A DNA stretch of 64,000 nucleotides from the NCBI GenBank assembly GCA_024707145.1, contig JANQAI010000005.1:1054001-1118000 (forward strand). Direction: 5' to 3'. Positions 26,394-34,735 of this stretch are shown in pieces (the first letter of the stretch is position 1; each line of letters begins with the position of its first letter). Origin of the DNA: Magnetospirillum sp. (GTDB lineage: Bacteria; Pseudomonadota; Alphaproteobacteria; Rhodospirillales; Magnetospirillaceae). Position numbers and translations under genes: made by a program. A model generated the notes under the pieces. It was not told the DNA's origin and ran no database searches. It worked only from the letters and a program-made list of their open reading frames with translations.

Positions 26394-28781
26394 TTATGGT
26401 TCCCTCCAGAGCAGGCGCACGGCCAGCAGGTCGGCGGCCTGCCCGGCGGGTACCGGCCGCCCGGTCAGCCAGCCCTGGACCAGGGTGCAGTTGTGGTGGC
26501 GCAGGAAATTGGCCTGTTCCTGCTTCTCGACCCCCTCCGCCACCACGTCCAGCCCCAGCATGTCGGCCATGGCGATGATGGTGGAGACGATGCCGTTGTC
26601 CTCCCGCTCGCTCGGCACGCCGTTCACGAAGGAGCGGTCGATCTTCAGCGTCGTCACCGGCAGCCGCTTCAGGTAGCTCAGCGAGGAATGGCCGGTACCG
26701 AAATCGTCCACCGCCACCCGGATGCCCATGGCCTTCAGCGCCGCCAGAACGGACAGGGCGTGGTCCATGTCCTGCATCACCGCGCCCTCGGTGATCTCCA
26801 GCTCGACCAGATCGGGCGACAGGCGGTGGCGGTCGATGATGCGGCGGAAATCCTCGGCGGAGCGCTGGCGCAGATGGCGCGGGGAGATGTTGACGGCCAC
26901 CGGCACCGGTTCCAGCCCGCGGTCGATCCATTCCCGCAACTGGCGGCAGGCCTCGTCCAGCACCCAGTCGCCGAGCGGCACGATGAAGCCGGTGTCCTCG
27001 GCGACCGGAATGAACTCGCCCGGAGAGATCATGCCGAAGCCCGGCTTGTCCCAGCGCAGCAGCGCCTCGAACCCCTCCAGCGACTGGTCGATCAGCGACA
27101 CCTTGGGCTGGTAGTGGAGCTGGAACTCCCCGCGCGCCAGCGCCGCCCGCAGGTCGCGGTCCAGCGCGAGATGGCGGTGCGCTTGGTCGGCCAGCTCCTT
27201 GCGGAAGAAGGCGTGGCGCTTGCCGCCGGCCCGCTTGGCCGCGTAGAGCGCCGTGTCGGCGGAGCGGATCAGCTCCTGCGCGCTGTCGGCGTGGTCGGGG
27301 AACAGGGCGATGCCGATCGACGGGCGGACGTAATGCTCCGTCCCCATCAGCAGCACCGGCTCGTCGAAGGCGGCCAGGATGCGCTGGGCGGCGACCTCCG
27401 CCTCCTTCGCCTCGCCCACCTCGTCGAGGATCACCGCGAAATCGTCGGTGCCGATGCGCCCCACCGTGTCGCTGGCCCGCACCGTGACGACGATCCGCGA
27501 GGCGACCTCCTGAAGCAGCAGGTCCCCGGCGTGATGGCCCAGCGTGTCGGTGATCAGCTTGAAGCGCGACAGGTCCAGGCACAGCACCGCGAAGCGGCGG
27601 CCATGGCGGCGCGCCCGCTCGATCGAGGTGTCGAGCAGCGATTCGATCAGGGCCCGGTTCGGCAAGCCGGTCAGCCGGTCGCGGGTGGCGAGGCGCAGCA
27701 GCTCCCGCTCGTGGCGCAGCCGCTCCGTCATGTCGGCCAGCGCGCAGACGTAGCTGCGCCGTCCCTGCACGTCCAGGCAGGACAGGGAGAGCGAGGCGTC
27801 GATCCGCCCGTCCCCCCGCTCGATCACCAGCTCCTCGGCGCGCTCCGTGCGGCCGCCGGCGCCCATCACCGCATCCTCCCCGCCCGGCGTCCCCAGGCCG
27901 AGCAGCCGGGCGACCCGCTCGCGGTCCTCCTCGGCGAACAGGTCGGCGAAGCGATGGCCGTCGAGCCGCTCCGCGGGCACGCCGAACAGCGCGACGGCGG
28001 CGGGGTTGTGCTCCTGGACCAGACCGTCCTCGCCGACCAGCACGATGGCTTCGCCGATGTTGTTCATGATGCCGAACAACCGCTCGTCGCGCACGATCAG
28101 CGCCTCGGCGGCCTGCCGGAAATAGTCCATGGCGCGGGCCATGGCGCCGAACTCGTCCTTGCGGTCGCGGCCGGGGATGTCGATGCCGGTCTGCCCTTCG
28201 GTCAGCCGTTCCATCCGCTCCGACAGCGCCTCGATGGGACCCAGCACATGCTGCGACAGGAACACCGACAGCGGCCAGCTCAGCACCAGCAGAACGGTGA
28301 TGAACAGGACGAAGGCCAGGGCCTCCATGGCGAATTCGCGGTCGAGGTCGTCGGTCCCGCTGGCCGCCGCGATGGCCCAGCCCCAGGGCTCGAAGGTCAG
28401 GCTGGCGCGGACCGAATGCCCCTCGCCCATCCAGCCCTCGGGCACGCGCCCGTCGGTGAAGACGCTGACATGGAACGGGTCGCGCCCCAGAGCCCGCAGC
28501 GCCAGCCGCGCCTGCCCCTGGCCCTCGTCCCGCGGCAGGGCGCCCGCCTCGATGGCCGCGTTGATCTCGCCAAGCATGGCGTGCGCCGAGCCGACCAAAG
28601 CGTGCGTCAGCCGTTCCCGCTCCGAGATCAAACCGCTGCGCAGCAGGTAAAGCGCCGGTATTGCCGCCATGAGGCAGCCGATCAGGCCAATCCAGGTCAG
28701 CCAACGGATCTTGCGGCGCAGCGTCATCACGGTTCCGGCGGCGGTCGTCGCACCCGGCCGCTGCCTCCGGCCGGTTGTCAT
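26394..28781 (-). CDS. Membrane GGDEF-EAL protein, probable c-di-GMP phosphodiesterase
   Basis: About 777-795 residues. Two membrane helices (about 30-50 and 160-185) flank a periplasmic sensor region. Then come a HAMP-like segment, a PAS domain (about 245-365), a GGDEF domain and a C-terminal EAL domain. The GGDEF signature is degenerate (VGRIGTDDFAVIL), so cyclase activity is unlikely. EAL is well conserved: EALLRW, NISPRHL, LEITEGAV, DDFGTGHSSLSYLKRLPV and VAEGVE, so c-di-GMP hydrolysis is likely. Start at 28781 or at the internal ATG 28727 (MTLRRKIRW) is open. It sits between prophage remnants but looks like a host signalling gene. Confidence 0.9.
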   Translation of the reverse strand: MTTGRRQRPGATTAAGTVMTLRRKIRWLTWIGLIGCLMAAIPALYLLRSGLISERERLTHALVGSAHAMLGEINAAIEAGALPRDEGQGQARLALRALGRDPFHVSVFTDGRVPEGWMGEGHSVRASLTFEPWGWAIAAASGTDDLDREFAMEALAFVLFITVLLVLSWPLSVFLSQHVLGPIEALSERMERLTEGQTGIDIPGRDRKDEFGAMARAMDYFRQAAEALIVRDERLFGIMNNIGEAIVLVGEDGLVQEHNPAAVALFGVPAERLDGHRFADLFAEEDRERVARLLGLGTPGGEDAVMGAGGRTERAEELVIERGDGRIDASLSLSCLDVQGRRSYVCALADMTERLRHERELLRLATRDRLTGLPNRALIESLLDTSIERARRHGRRFAVLCLDLSRFKLITDTLGHHAGDLLLQEVASRIVVTVRASDTVGRIGTDDFAVILDEVGEAKEAEVAAQRILAAFDEPVLLMGTEHYVRPSIGIALFPDHADSAQELIRSADTALYAAKRAGGKRHAFFRKELADQAHRHLALDRDLRAALARGEFQLHYQPKVSLIDQSLEGFEALLRWDKPGFGMISPGEFIPVAEDTGFIVPLGDWVLDEACRQLREWIDRGLEPVPVAVNISPRHLRQRSAEDFRRIIDRHRLSPDLVELEITEGAVMQDMDHALSVLAALKAMGIRVAVDDFGTGHSSLSYLKRLPVTTLKIDRSFVNGVPSEREDNGIVSTIIAMADMLGLDVVAEGVEKQEQANFLRHHNCTLVQGWLTGRPVPAGQAADLLAVRLLWREP

Positions 28782-28958
28782 TCTGCGCGAAAGCGTCGCT
28801 TTTTTATTTCAAACACGCAACGGTCAAGTTGCCCGCCCCGGCCCTCCCGCACCACTTTCAATCCGGCTGCGACATTTCGCCCATCCGGCGCGGCGTGACT
28901 TCGCAGGCCCTCCCGAGAGGCCATCCGCGAAACCACGCCGCGCCGCCGGTCCGCCGCC
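28782..28958. other. Intergenic region, no gene
   Basis: Short gap between the GGDEF-EAL start and the end of the prophage capsid-assembly gene. It would contain the signalling gene's promoter. No clear motif was picked out. Confidence 0.4.
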
Positions 28959-29660
28959 TCAGGCGGTCGGGTAAAGGCGCCGGAACCCGTCGGTCACCCG
29001 CGACACCACCGCCGGGTCGCGGTCGCGCCAATAGCGGGGGTCGCGCATCAGCGCCTGAAGCTCCGCCTCTCCGCCGGCGGACGGCGCGCCGGCCGGCATG
29101 GACAGGGCGGCGGGCTCGCCGCCGGTCATCATCCGGTGAAGCGCCATCACCCCTTCATAGGTGGTCGACAGGCCCTCGACCGCCGCGGGCGGCAGGTTCT
29201 TCACCGCCCAGGCGTGGAGCTGCCGCGACACCTCCCGCCAGCGCTCGGCCCCGCCGAACTGGGCGGACAGCCGTTCGACCTCGCGTTCCGCCTGGAACTC
29301 GGCGGCCAGCTCCTGGATCAGCGGGACCAGCCGCTCGGCGGCGAGGTCGTAGACGAGCTGCGCCTGCTCCGGCGTGAAGCCGGCGCCGTGCAGACGGCCG
29401 TTGATCGCCGGGTCCGGCTCGAACAGCCCGTGGTCGCAGGCGATGCAGTAGCCCTCCGGCCCGTCCGGCACGCCCGGCGCCGCCAGCAGGCCGGGCCGCT
29501 CACCACCACCAGAAGCTGGGGCGGACAGCTTGCGCTCCAGCTCCAGATAGGACTTCAGCAGCGCCTCCACGCGCACCGCGCCGGTTTCCGGGTCGCGGAA
29601 CTTCTCGGGCACCGCTGGCGGGGCGCCGGGAACGGGCGAGGTCAGCAGATTGTCGGCCAT
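28959..29660 (-). CDS. Phage capsid assembly (scaffold-like) protein
   Basis: 233 residues starting MADNLLTSPVPGAPPAVPEK. It has the charged helical character and the short motif VRVEALLKSYLELERKLS found near the N-terminus of scaffold proteins in podovirus-like prophages. ATG 29660 has AAGGAG upstream. It is downstream of the portal and Bbp19-like genes in the usual head-gene order. The major capsid gene that should follow is missing. Confidence 0.65.
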   Translation of the reverse strand: MADNLLTSPVPGAPPAVPEKFRDPETGAVRVEALLKSYLELERKLSAPASGGGERPGLLAAPGVPDGPEGYCIACDHGLFEPDPAINGRLHGAGFTPEQAQLVYDLAAERLVPLIQELAAEFQAEREVERLSAQFGGAERWREVSRQLHAWAVKNLPPAAVEGLSTTYEGVMALHRMMTGGEPAALSMPAGAPSAGGEAELQALMRDPRYWRDRDPAVVSRVTDGFRRLYPTA

Positions 29661-29686
29661 GGATAGCTCCTTATCGATGAAAGTCT

Positions 29687-29959
29687 TCAGGCGCCCTGCC
29701 CGCGGGCGGTCAGGGCGAGGATGAGGGCGACCAGACGGCGCTGGCCCTCCAGGTCGCGCAGCGCGGCGTCGGAGGCATCGGGGCCGAGCGTGCGGCCCAA
29801 CGTCATCGCCTTCAGCGTGGCCAGCACCCGTACGCCGTCCGGCCCGGCGAAGCAGCGGGCGAAGCTGGGCGCCGGATCGCCGGCCGGAACGGCCTCGGCG
29901 GGCGTGGCGCCATCCAGCCAGTCCCACCCTCCGTTGTTCCAATCCGCCGGATCAGCCAT
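29687..29959 (-). CDS. Small phage protein, Bbp19-like
   Basis: 90 residues. The motif MTLGRTLGPDASDAALRDLE, then QRRLVALILAL, resembles the small Bbp19-type proteins encoded next to portal genes. Its start overlaps the portal stop by 8 bases, and the scaffold gene follows closely. Function in head assembly is presumed from position. Confidence 0.6.
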   Translation of the reverse strand: MADPADWNNGGWDWLDGATPAEAVPAGDPAPSFARCFAGPDGVRVLATLKAMTLGRTLGPDASDAALRDLEGQRRLVALILALTARGQGA

Positions 29960-31456
29960 GGGGCGCCTCCGCCCGCACCAGCTTGGCGGGGACGCCGAAG
30001 GCCTCGCCCAGCCAGCGCGCGGTCGCCGCGACGTCCACCGCGGACAGCGCCTCCGGGCCGAGCTGGCGCGCGGTGTCCAGCCAGCGCAGCGTCGCCTGGA
30101 CGTCGCGCTGCGCCTGCGCCTGGGCCAGCGGGGAACGGTGCTGCAGCGCCACCGTGCGCCCGTCGACCGCGATGTCCGGGATCTCGCCGCGGCGGCGCAG
30201 GATGCCGACGGCGCGCAGCACCAGCGGGGTGAGCAGCTCCGCCTGGAGCCGCCCGTAGGTCGCGCCGAGCAGCCGGGCCATCTCGGCGGACCGTTCGACC
30301 ACCTCGGTCGCGGTCATGCGCGGCTGGTCCAGCGGCCCCAGCCGGTCGGCGAGAAGCGCGTGGCGGATGCGCGCCCGCAGGTCGTCCAGCACGAGCTGCG
30401 ACACGTCGAACCGGCCGGGGTTGGCGAGCGGCGTCAGCCCGGCGGAGCCCACCGCCTTGGGGATGATCGTCCCCGGCACCAGCCGGATGGTCGCGGGATT
30501 CAGCACCCCGTCGTCGTCGGCCTGCCAGATGCCGGTGACGGCGACCGAGGCGTTCTTCAGAACCAGCTCGACCACCTTGTTGGCGGTCTTGATGTCGGGC
30601 AGCGCCTTCATGACCGGCGACCGGCCATAGGTTTCCCCCGGTGCCTTCAGCCAGCGGAAATTGATGAAGGGGGACTGCGCGAAGCGCCCCTCGGCCAGCG
30701 TGGCGGGATCGGCCAGCCCGCTGTCCAGGACCACCGTCCAGCGATAGGCCAGCCCGTCCGGCAGCACCGCCTCGACCAGCGGAAAGCGGCCGTCCGGCTC
30801 CGCGGCGCCGCGTTCCCGCACCGCGTCCGGGAGGGCCGCGCCGGGAAGCGGCGCTCGATCTGGGCCAGGGTCGCCTCGCTGCGCCGGAAGGTGCCGTCCA
30901 GCCGCCCGTCAGCCCCCTCCTCCAGCACCGCCTCGGCCAGCGGCACCGCGGTGAAGCGCAGGCTGGACGCGGCGCCGGGCGGGGCCTCCTCCATCAGCAG
31001 GCAGGCGGTGCCCACCGTCACCAGGTCGAGGAAGGCCTGATGGATCTCCACGGCGAAGTTGGAACGGTCGACATGCGCCTGCACGATGCCGGCGGCGCGG
31101 TCGAGCATCGGCGCCACGCGGTCGCGCTCGCCGTCCGGCAGCGACGGGCCGGGCTGCAGCCCGAACCACCGCGACCAGGGCGGGGTCAGCTCGGCCAGCA
31201 GGCTGGCGGCGAGCTGTTCCACCGCGTCCGGCGCGGTGCCGTCGAACAGCCGGTCCACCCGCCGCTCGCCGGGGGTGCCGCCGCCGCGGAAGGGCTGCCC
31301 GTTGGGCAGGGCGTGGTCGTAGCATTCCTGCCAATGGCTCTCCCAGACCGACCGGCGCTCCCGCGCAGCCCGGTAGCGCTCCAGCAGACGCTCCGGCCCG
31401 TTCGGCGGAGCGTCGGGGGCAGTGCCCTTGCGGTGCCCGTGCTTGGTGTCGCTCAC
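29952..31456 (-). CDS. Phage portal (head-to-tail connector) protein (frame break)
   Basis: About 501 residues after correction, the size of T7-like connectors. The N-terminal part (LLERYRAARERRSVWESHWQ, DRLFDGTAPDAVEQLAASLL, TPPWSRWFGLQPG) and the later part (YGRSPVMKALPDIKTANKVV, PRMTATEVVERSAEMARLLG) match this family. The portal forms the ring through which DNA enters the head. Start GTG 31456. The frame breaks near 30845, where one missing base in a C/G run would restore it. Confidence 0.85.
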
Positions 31457-31885
31457 GGCCTCCCTCCCCCAACAGGCGCTTGCGCAGCGGCACCAGCGCG
31501 CCGGCGTCCAGCGCGCCCCGCCAGGAGGTCTGGACCGTCCCCGCCCGTCCCCGGTTGCGCCGCTGGATCATCGCCTCGGCGGCCTTGGCCGGGTCCTTCT
31601 CCGTGGCCGGAGCCGGGGTGGCCGGATCGACGGCGGGCGGCGCCACGGGGGCCGGGGCCTCGACCACCGGGTTGGCCACCGGGGCGGCGGGTTCAGGATC
31701 GGTTCCGGGGCCGTGTTCCACCAGGGCGTCGTGACGGGAGCCGGCGCCGGAACCTCCACGGGCGCCGGTGCCGGTGCGGGCTCGGGCGCTGGGGTGGGTT
31801 GAGGCGCAGGTTGAGGGATGGGCGCGGGTTCCGGGGCGGGCGCCGGCGGCGCCGTCGGCCGGGGCGCCTTGAACAGGTTCGCCAT
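31453..31885 (-). CDS. Small Pro/Ala-rich phage head protein (frame breaks)
   Basis: Begins MANLFKAPRPTAPPAPAPEP, runs through a long Pro/Ala-rich linker and, after a shift near 31665, ends with EKDPAKAAEAMIQRRNRGRA and LRKRLLG. This basic RRxxGRA block followed by LxxKxLLG is familiar from small proteins encoded before portal genes in similar prophages. A second shift near the G run at about 31465 would give a stop overlapping the portal GTG. The exact end is inferred. Confidence 0.5.
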
Positions 31886-31951
31886 GGATGGGGATTCCTT
31901 GTTCGTGGTGAGACAGGGCGACAGGAAGCGGGGACGGACCGGCGGCGCGGA

Positions 31952-32359
31952 TCAGGACCCGGCGGCGGAGCGCGCCAGCCGCCGGTAAAGCTGCCAGGGC
32001 GTCAGGACGCCGGGCGCGTGCAACCCCAGTAGGCGCTTGACCGCCTCGACGCAGGTGAAGGGCGCCCAGGGGGCCGGACGGGTCAGGCCGCGCCGCACCG
32101 GCGCCGGGGTCACCGCCATGCCCATCCCGTGGTACCATCCCGGCAGATCGAAGGCCGCCGGCAGGTCGAGGACCGACACGTCGGTGAAGGGCGAGAGCGG
32201 ATCGACGATCACCCAATGGCGCCCGTCGTGCAGCAGCGCGAAGCAATGGCGGAATCCCGGCTTCAGCAGGCGCAGCCACCACAGCTCCGCCTCGCCCCGG
32301 AAGACCACCCAGACGCGCGGTGCGTCCGCTGCGGCCCGGCAGGGCTGAGGCATCGGCAT
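31952..32359 (-). CDS. Conserved phage protein of unknown function
   Basis: About 135 residues from MPMPQPCR. It contains WWLRLLKPGFRHCFALLHDG and FTCVEAVKRLLGL, then VLTPWQLYRRL. The paired Cys and His residues could suggest a papain-like fold, but that is speculation. It follows the previous gene's stop by 2 bases and so is cotranscribed with the head genes. Confidence 0.65.
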   Translation of the reverse strand: MPMPQPCRAAADAPRVWVVFRGEAELWWLRLLKPGFRHCFALLHDGRHWVIVDPLSPFTDVSVLDLPAAFDLPGWYHGMGMAVTPAPVRRGLTRPAPWAPFTCVEAVKRLLGLHAPGVLTPWQLYRRLARSAAGS

Positions 32360-32361
32360 GC

Positions 32362-32727
32362 TCACTGGACGATGCCCTTCTCGCGCAGCACCGGGCGGAG
32401 CCGGTCGAACGCCTCCCGCCACAGGGTGTGGGCGCGCTGTTCACGGTAGCGCGCCGGGTCCGGCGCCATCAGGCGGCGCCCGTAGTGAACCAGCACATGC
32501 AGATGGTCGCGGATCAGCAGGCGGCGGCGGTACAGCCGGTCCACCGCGCACAGCACGTCGCCGGGCTCGCACGGGCGCTGGACGAGCCCCCGCCCGGCGG
32601 CGATGCGCGCGCCGGCGGCCTTGGCGTCCTGCGCCTGGACCGACCAGAACCACGCCTCCTCCGCGCTGCCGAACGGTTCCCCGACAGCGTCGGACAGGAC
32701 CACGGACGTGTTGCGGTGATGGACCAT
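32362..32727 (-). CDS. Conserved phage protein of unknown function
   Basis: 121 residues. The segment AEEAWFWSVQAQDAKAAGAR, then CEPGDVLCAVDRLYRRRLL and LWREAFDRLRPVLREKGIV, is of a type found at the start of head-gene clusters in alphaproteobacterial prophages. It is the first gene of the leftward prophage operon, divergent from the S24 repressor, so its promoter should lie in 32728-32923. Confidence 0.65.
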   Translation of the reverse strand: MVHHRNTSVVLSDAVGEPFGSAEEAWFWSVQAQDAKAAGARIAAGRGLVQRPCEPGDVLCAVDRLYRRRLLIRDHLHVLVHYGRRLMAPDPARYREQRAHTLWREAFDRLRPVLREKGIVQ

Positions 32728-32864
32728 GCGTGGGGTCTCCCTCGGAATTGCAGCTCTTGCGTTCGCGGGCGCAGCTTCGCTCTCGGGCGGAGCGCCGGAT
32801 GGGCCGCGGCACGCGCGGCTGGCGAACAGATGTTCACGTTATGTACTGATTAAAATCCTTCGTC

Positions 32865-32890
32865 AAGGAAAATATGAATAGGTTCCTAGG
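32865..32890. promoter_or_regulatory. Candidate repressor operator between the prophage operon and the S24 repressor
   Basis: AAGGAAAAT (32865-32873) and CCTAGG (32885-32890) lie in the AT-rich divergent promoter region. The same two words occur in inverted order at 33580-33597 on the other side of the repressor gene. Spacing differs (11 versus 3 bases), so a common operator is only a suggestion. Confidence 0.35.
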
Positions 32891-32923
32891 GACGGGCCGG
32901 CCCGTTTATGTGATTATCCTCCC

Positions 32924-33556
32924 ATGCTCAAACATGCGGACATTTGGCGGGCGATCGACCGCCTCGCGGCCCAACACGGGCTGTCGGCCTCCGGGCTCGC
33001 GCGGCGGGCGGGGCTGGACCCGACGACCTTCAACAAGAGCAAGCGGACCACCGGCGACGGCAAGCTCCGCTGGCCCTCGACGGAGAGCGTGTCCAAGGTT
33101 CTGGAGGCGACCGGAGCGTCGCTGTCGGAGTTCGTCAGCCTCGTCGGCGATGCCGCGGGCGCCGGCTCGCTCCAGCGGGTGCCGGTCATCGGCTACGCCC
33201 AGGCCGGCAACGCCGGCTTCTTCGACGACGCCGGCTTCCCCTCGGGCGTTGGCTGGGACGAGCTTCTGTTCCCCAGCATCGGCGACCCGCACGCCTACGC
33301 GCTGGAGATCGCCGGGGACAGCATGGACCCCGTCTACCGCGACGGCGACACCATCATCGTCTCGCCCGCCGCGCAGATCCGGCGCAACGACCGCGTCGTC
33401 GTCCGCACCAAGGGCGGCGAGGTGATGGCGAAGCAGCTCCTGCGCGAAACCGCCACGAAGATCGAGCTGATCTCCATCAACCGCGCCCATCCGGACCGCA
33501 GCATCCCGCGCGCCGAGGTCGCCTGGATGGCCCGCATCGTCTGGGCAAGCCAGTAA
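32924..33556 (+). CDS. Phage-type repressor with S24 (LexA-like) self-cleavage domain
   Basis: 210 residues. The N-terminal HTH (IWRAIDRLAAQHGLSASGLA, then RRAGLDPTTFNKSKRT) is followed by an S24 peptidase domain with catalytic Ser133 (IAGDSMDPVYRDGD) and Lys170 (GEVMAKQLLR). Such repressors are inactivated by RecA-stimulated self-cleavage after DNA damage. The usual Ala-Gly cleavage pair may be AQAGNAGF near residue 92. The gene is divergent from the prophage head operon, which it may control. Similar genes also occur as host regulators in this bacterial order. Confidence 0.88.
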   Translation: MLKHADIWRAIDRLAAQHGLSASGLARRAGLDPTTFNKSKRTTGDGKLRWPSTESVSKVLEATGASLSEFVSLVGDAAGAGSLQRVPVIGYAQAGNAGFFDDAGFPSGVGWDELLFPSIGDPHAYALEIAGDSMDPVYRDGDTIIVSPAAQIRRNDRVVVRTKGGEVMAKQLLRETATKIELISINRAHPDRSIPRAEVAWMARIVWASQ

Positions 33557-33579
33557 GCGGCAGCCCTGCGGCACACGGT

Positions 33580-33597
33580 CCTAGGATAATTTTCCTT
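33580..33597. promoter_or_regulatory. Second candidate operator, downstream of the repressor gene
   Basis: CCTAGG (33580-33585, within the palindrome TCCTAGGA) and ATTTTCCTT (33589-33597) repeat the words found upstream of the repressor, in inverted order. It is 34 bp before the next gene (33631), so that gene may share control. Confidence 0.35.
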
Positions 33598-33630
33598 TAC
33601 ATTGGCGGCTTGAGGGCTTAGCGTCCGGTC

Positions 33631-33982
33631 ATGACCGGAATCGCCGGAACGCTCCCGCGTTCATCCCTTCTCGAAGATTTGGCCATTCTCGAAGACTTGG
33701 CCCCTCTCGAAGCTTTGGAACGCCGTCACGATGACGCGCCGCCCCGCGACGCCTTGCGGGCTGCGGTTCTGCAAGGGGGCGGAGCGCTACGCCATCCTGG
33801 CCCAGGCCGCAGCGCTTCGCCTGCATGCCCGAATGGCCGAGGAGGCGCGTCGGGGCTCCGCGCACCGTCGCCGCGCCCTGCCCGCCGACCGGACGGCCAG
33901 CGATGTCTGGCTGGCCCGCCTCGCCGCCGCGCTGACCCATCACCGCAACGCCGCCAGCGCGCTGGTCCGCGCGGACGGGTGA
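33631..33982 (+). CDS. Small phage-associated hypothetical protein (frame break)
   Basis: About 116 residues after correcting a G5 run at 33775-33779 that appears to hold one extra base. The first part contains LEDLAILEDLAPLEALERRH, encoded by an 18-bp tandem repeat. The second part (GAERYAILAQAAALRLHARM) is otherwise open from 33731. Codon pattern supports both halves. It follows the repressor and ends convergently, overlapping the next minus-strand gene by 43 bases. Function unknown. Confidence 0.5.
33668..33721. repeat. Three tandem copies of an 18-bp unit
   Basis: TTCTCGAAGATTTGGCCA (33668-33685), TTCTCGAAGACTTGGCCC (33686-33703) and CTCTCGAAGCTTTGGAAC (33704-33721). In the coding frame each unit gives a Leu-Glu-(Asp/Ala)-Leu hexapeptide. 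Confidence 0.8.
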
Positions 33983-34596
33983 ACCGGCGCGGTCCTCCAG
34001 ACCGCCGGAGGGGTGGCGGCCCCGTCCGTATCCGAGGACGCACCTTCGACGGCGGCGGGCGCGGCCCGCGCCTTCCTGACGCGCGGTTTGCGGACCGGCC
34101 GTGCGGGGGACGGGGCGTCCACCGGTTCGGCCGCGCCCTCCACGCCCGAAGACGGGGTGGGGGTGGGCGTCGGCGCCTCCGCCGTCGCCGCGACCTTGTC
34201 CCGGTCCGCGCCCCTTTTCAGCACCTTGCTCTTGGAGAATCCGGACTCGCGCAGGGCCGTCTTCAACTCCTCCCACGCCAGCCGGATTTCCGTGGCGAAG
34301 GCCCGCGCATCGTCGTCGCGGTGGGTGCGGAAATACTCCGCCGCCTCCCGCATCTGGGCCGGCAGGGTTTCCGCCCCGGCGCGCACCGCCTCGTTGCGCA
34401 GGCGGTTGTGGCGGCCGTCCAGATAAGTGAGGACCTCCGACAGCTCCTCCGGCGTGCAGCTTCTCTGAAGCTTGTCGGTGATCACGGGCGCGGCCTTGTC
34501 GATCTTCCCGACCAGCTCCGACCGCCCGCGCTTCAGGTCCGGATCATAGACGGTGCGGATCACCTGGATCACGCGGCGCCGTTCGCGGAATTGCAT
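33940..34596 (-). CDS. Conserved hypothetical protein with basic Pro/Ala-rich tail
   Basis: About 218 residues from MQFRERRRVI (34596, with GGAGGCAC upstream). Residues 1-145 form a charged helical domain (VYDPDLKRGRSELVGKIDKA, ELSEVLTYLDGRHNRLRNEA, EYFRTHRDDDARAFATEIRL). The tail is a low-complexity Thr/Pro run and then KPRVRKARAAPAAVEG, a lysine/arginine-rich stretch that could bind nucleic acid. No family recognised. It converges with the phage-associated gene at 33631. Confidence 0.7.
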   Translation of the reverse strand: MQFRERRRVIQVIRTVYDPDLKRGRSELVGKIDKAAPVITDKLQRSCTPEELSEVLTYLDGRHNRLRNEAVRAGAETLPAQMREAAEYFRTHRDDDARAFATEIRLAWEELKTALRESGFSKSKVLKRGADRDKVAATAEAPTPTPTPSSGVEGAAEPVDAPSPARPVRKPRVRKARAAPAAVEGASSDTDGAATPPAVWRTAPVHPSARTSALAALR

Positions 34597-34735
34597 GAGT
34601 GCCTCCCAGCCGCTTCCCTCGGCGGACCCGATCCGCCGTTTCGTAGGCATCATGCCGCGGAGAGCGCCGCCTATCAAGCCGGTTTCCGGGCCGCATACCG
34701 CCCGGAAACCGGCATTCTGAAGCGACCGGCGCCGC

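Noticed and set aside
26350..26407. Short direct repeat (TTATGGTTCC at 26350 and 26394) at the end of the GGDEF-EAL gene
   Set aside because: Possible duplication of the gene end, but it is short and without insertion-sequence features.
26352..28898. Long plus-strand open frame of 848 codons
   Set aside because: It is the antisense shadow of the GGDEF-EAL gene. GC-rich codon bias opens the opposite strand; the protein is Gly/Arg/His-rich with no domain.
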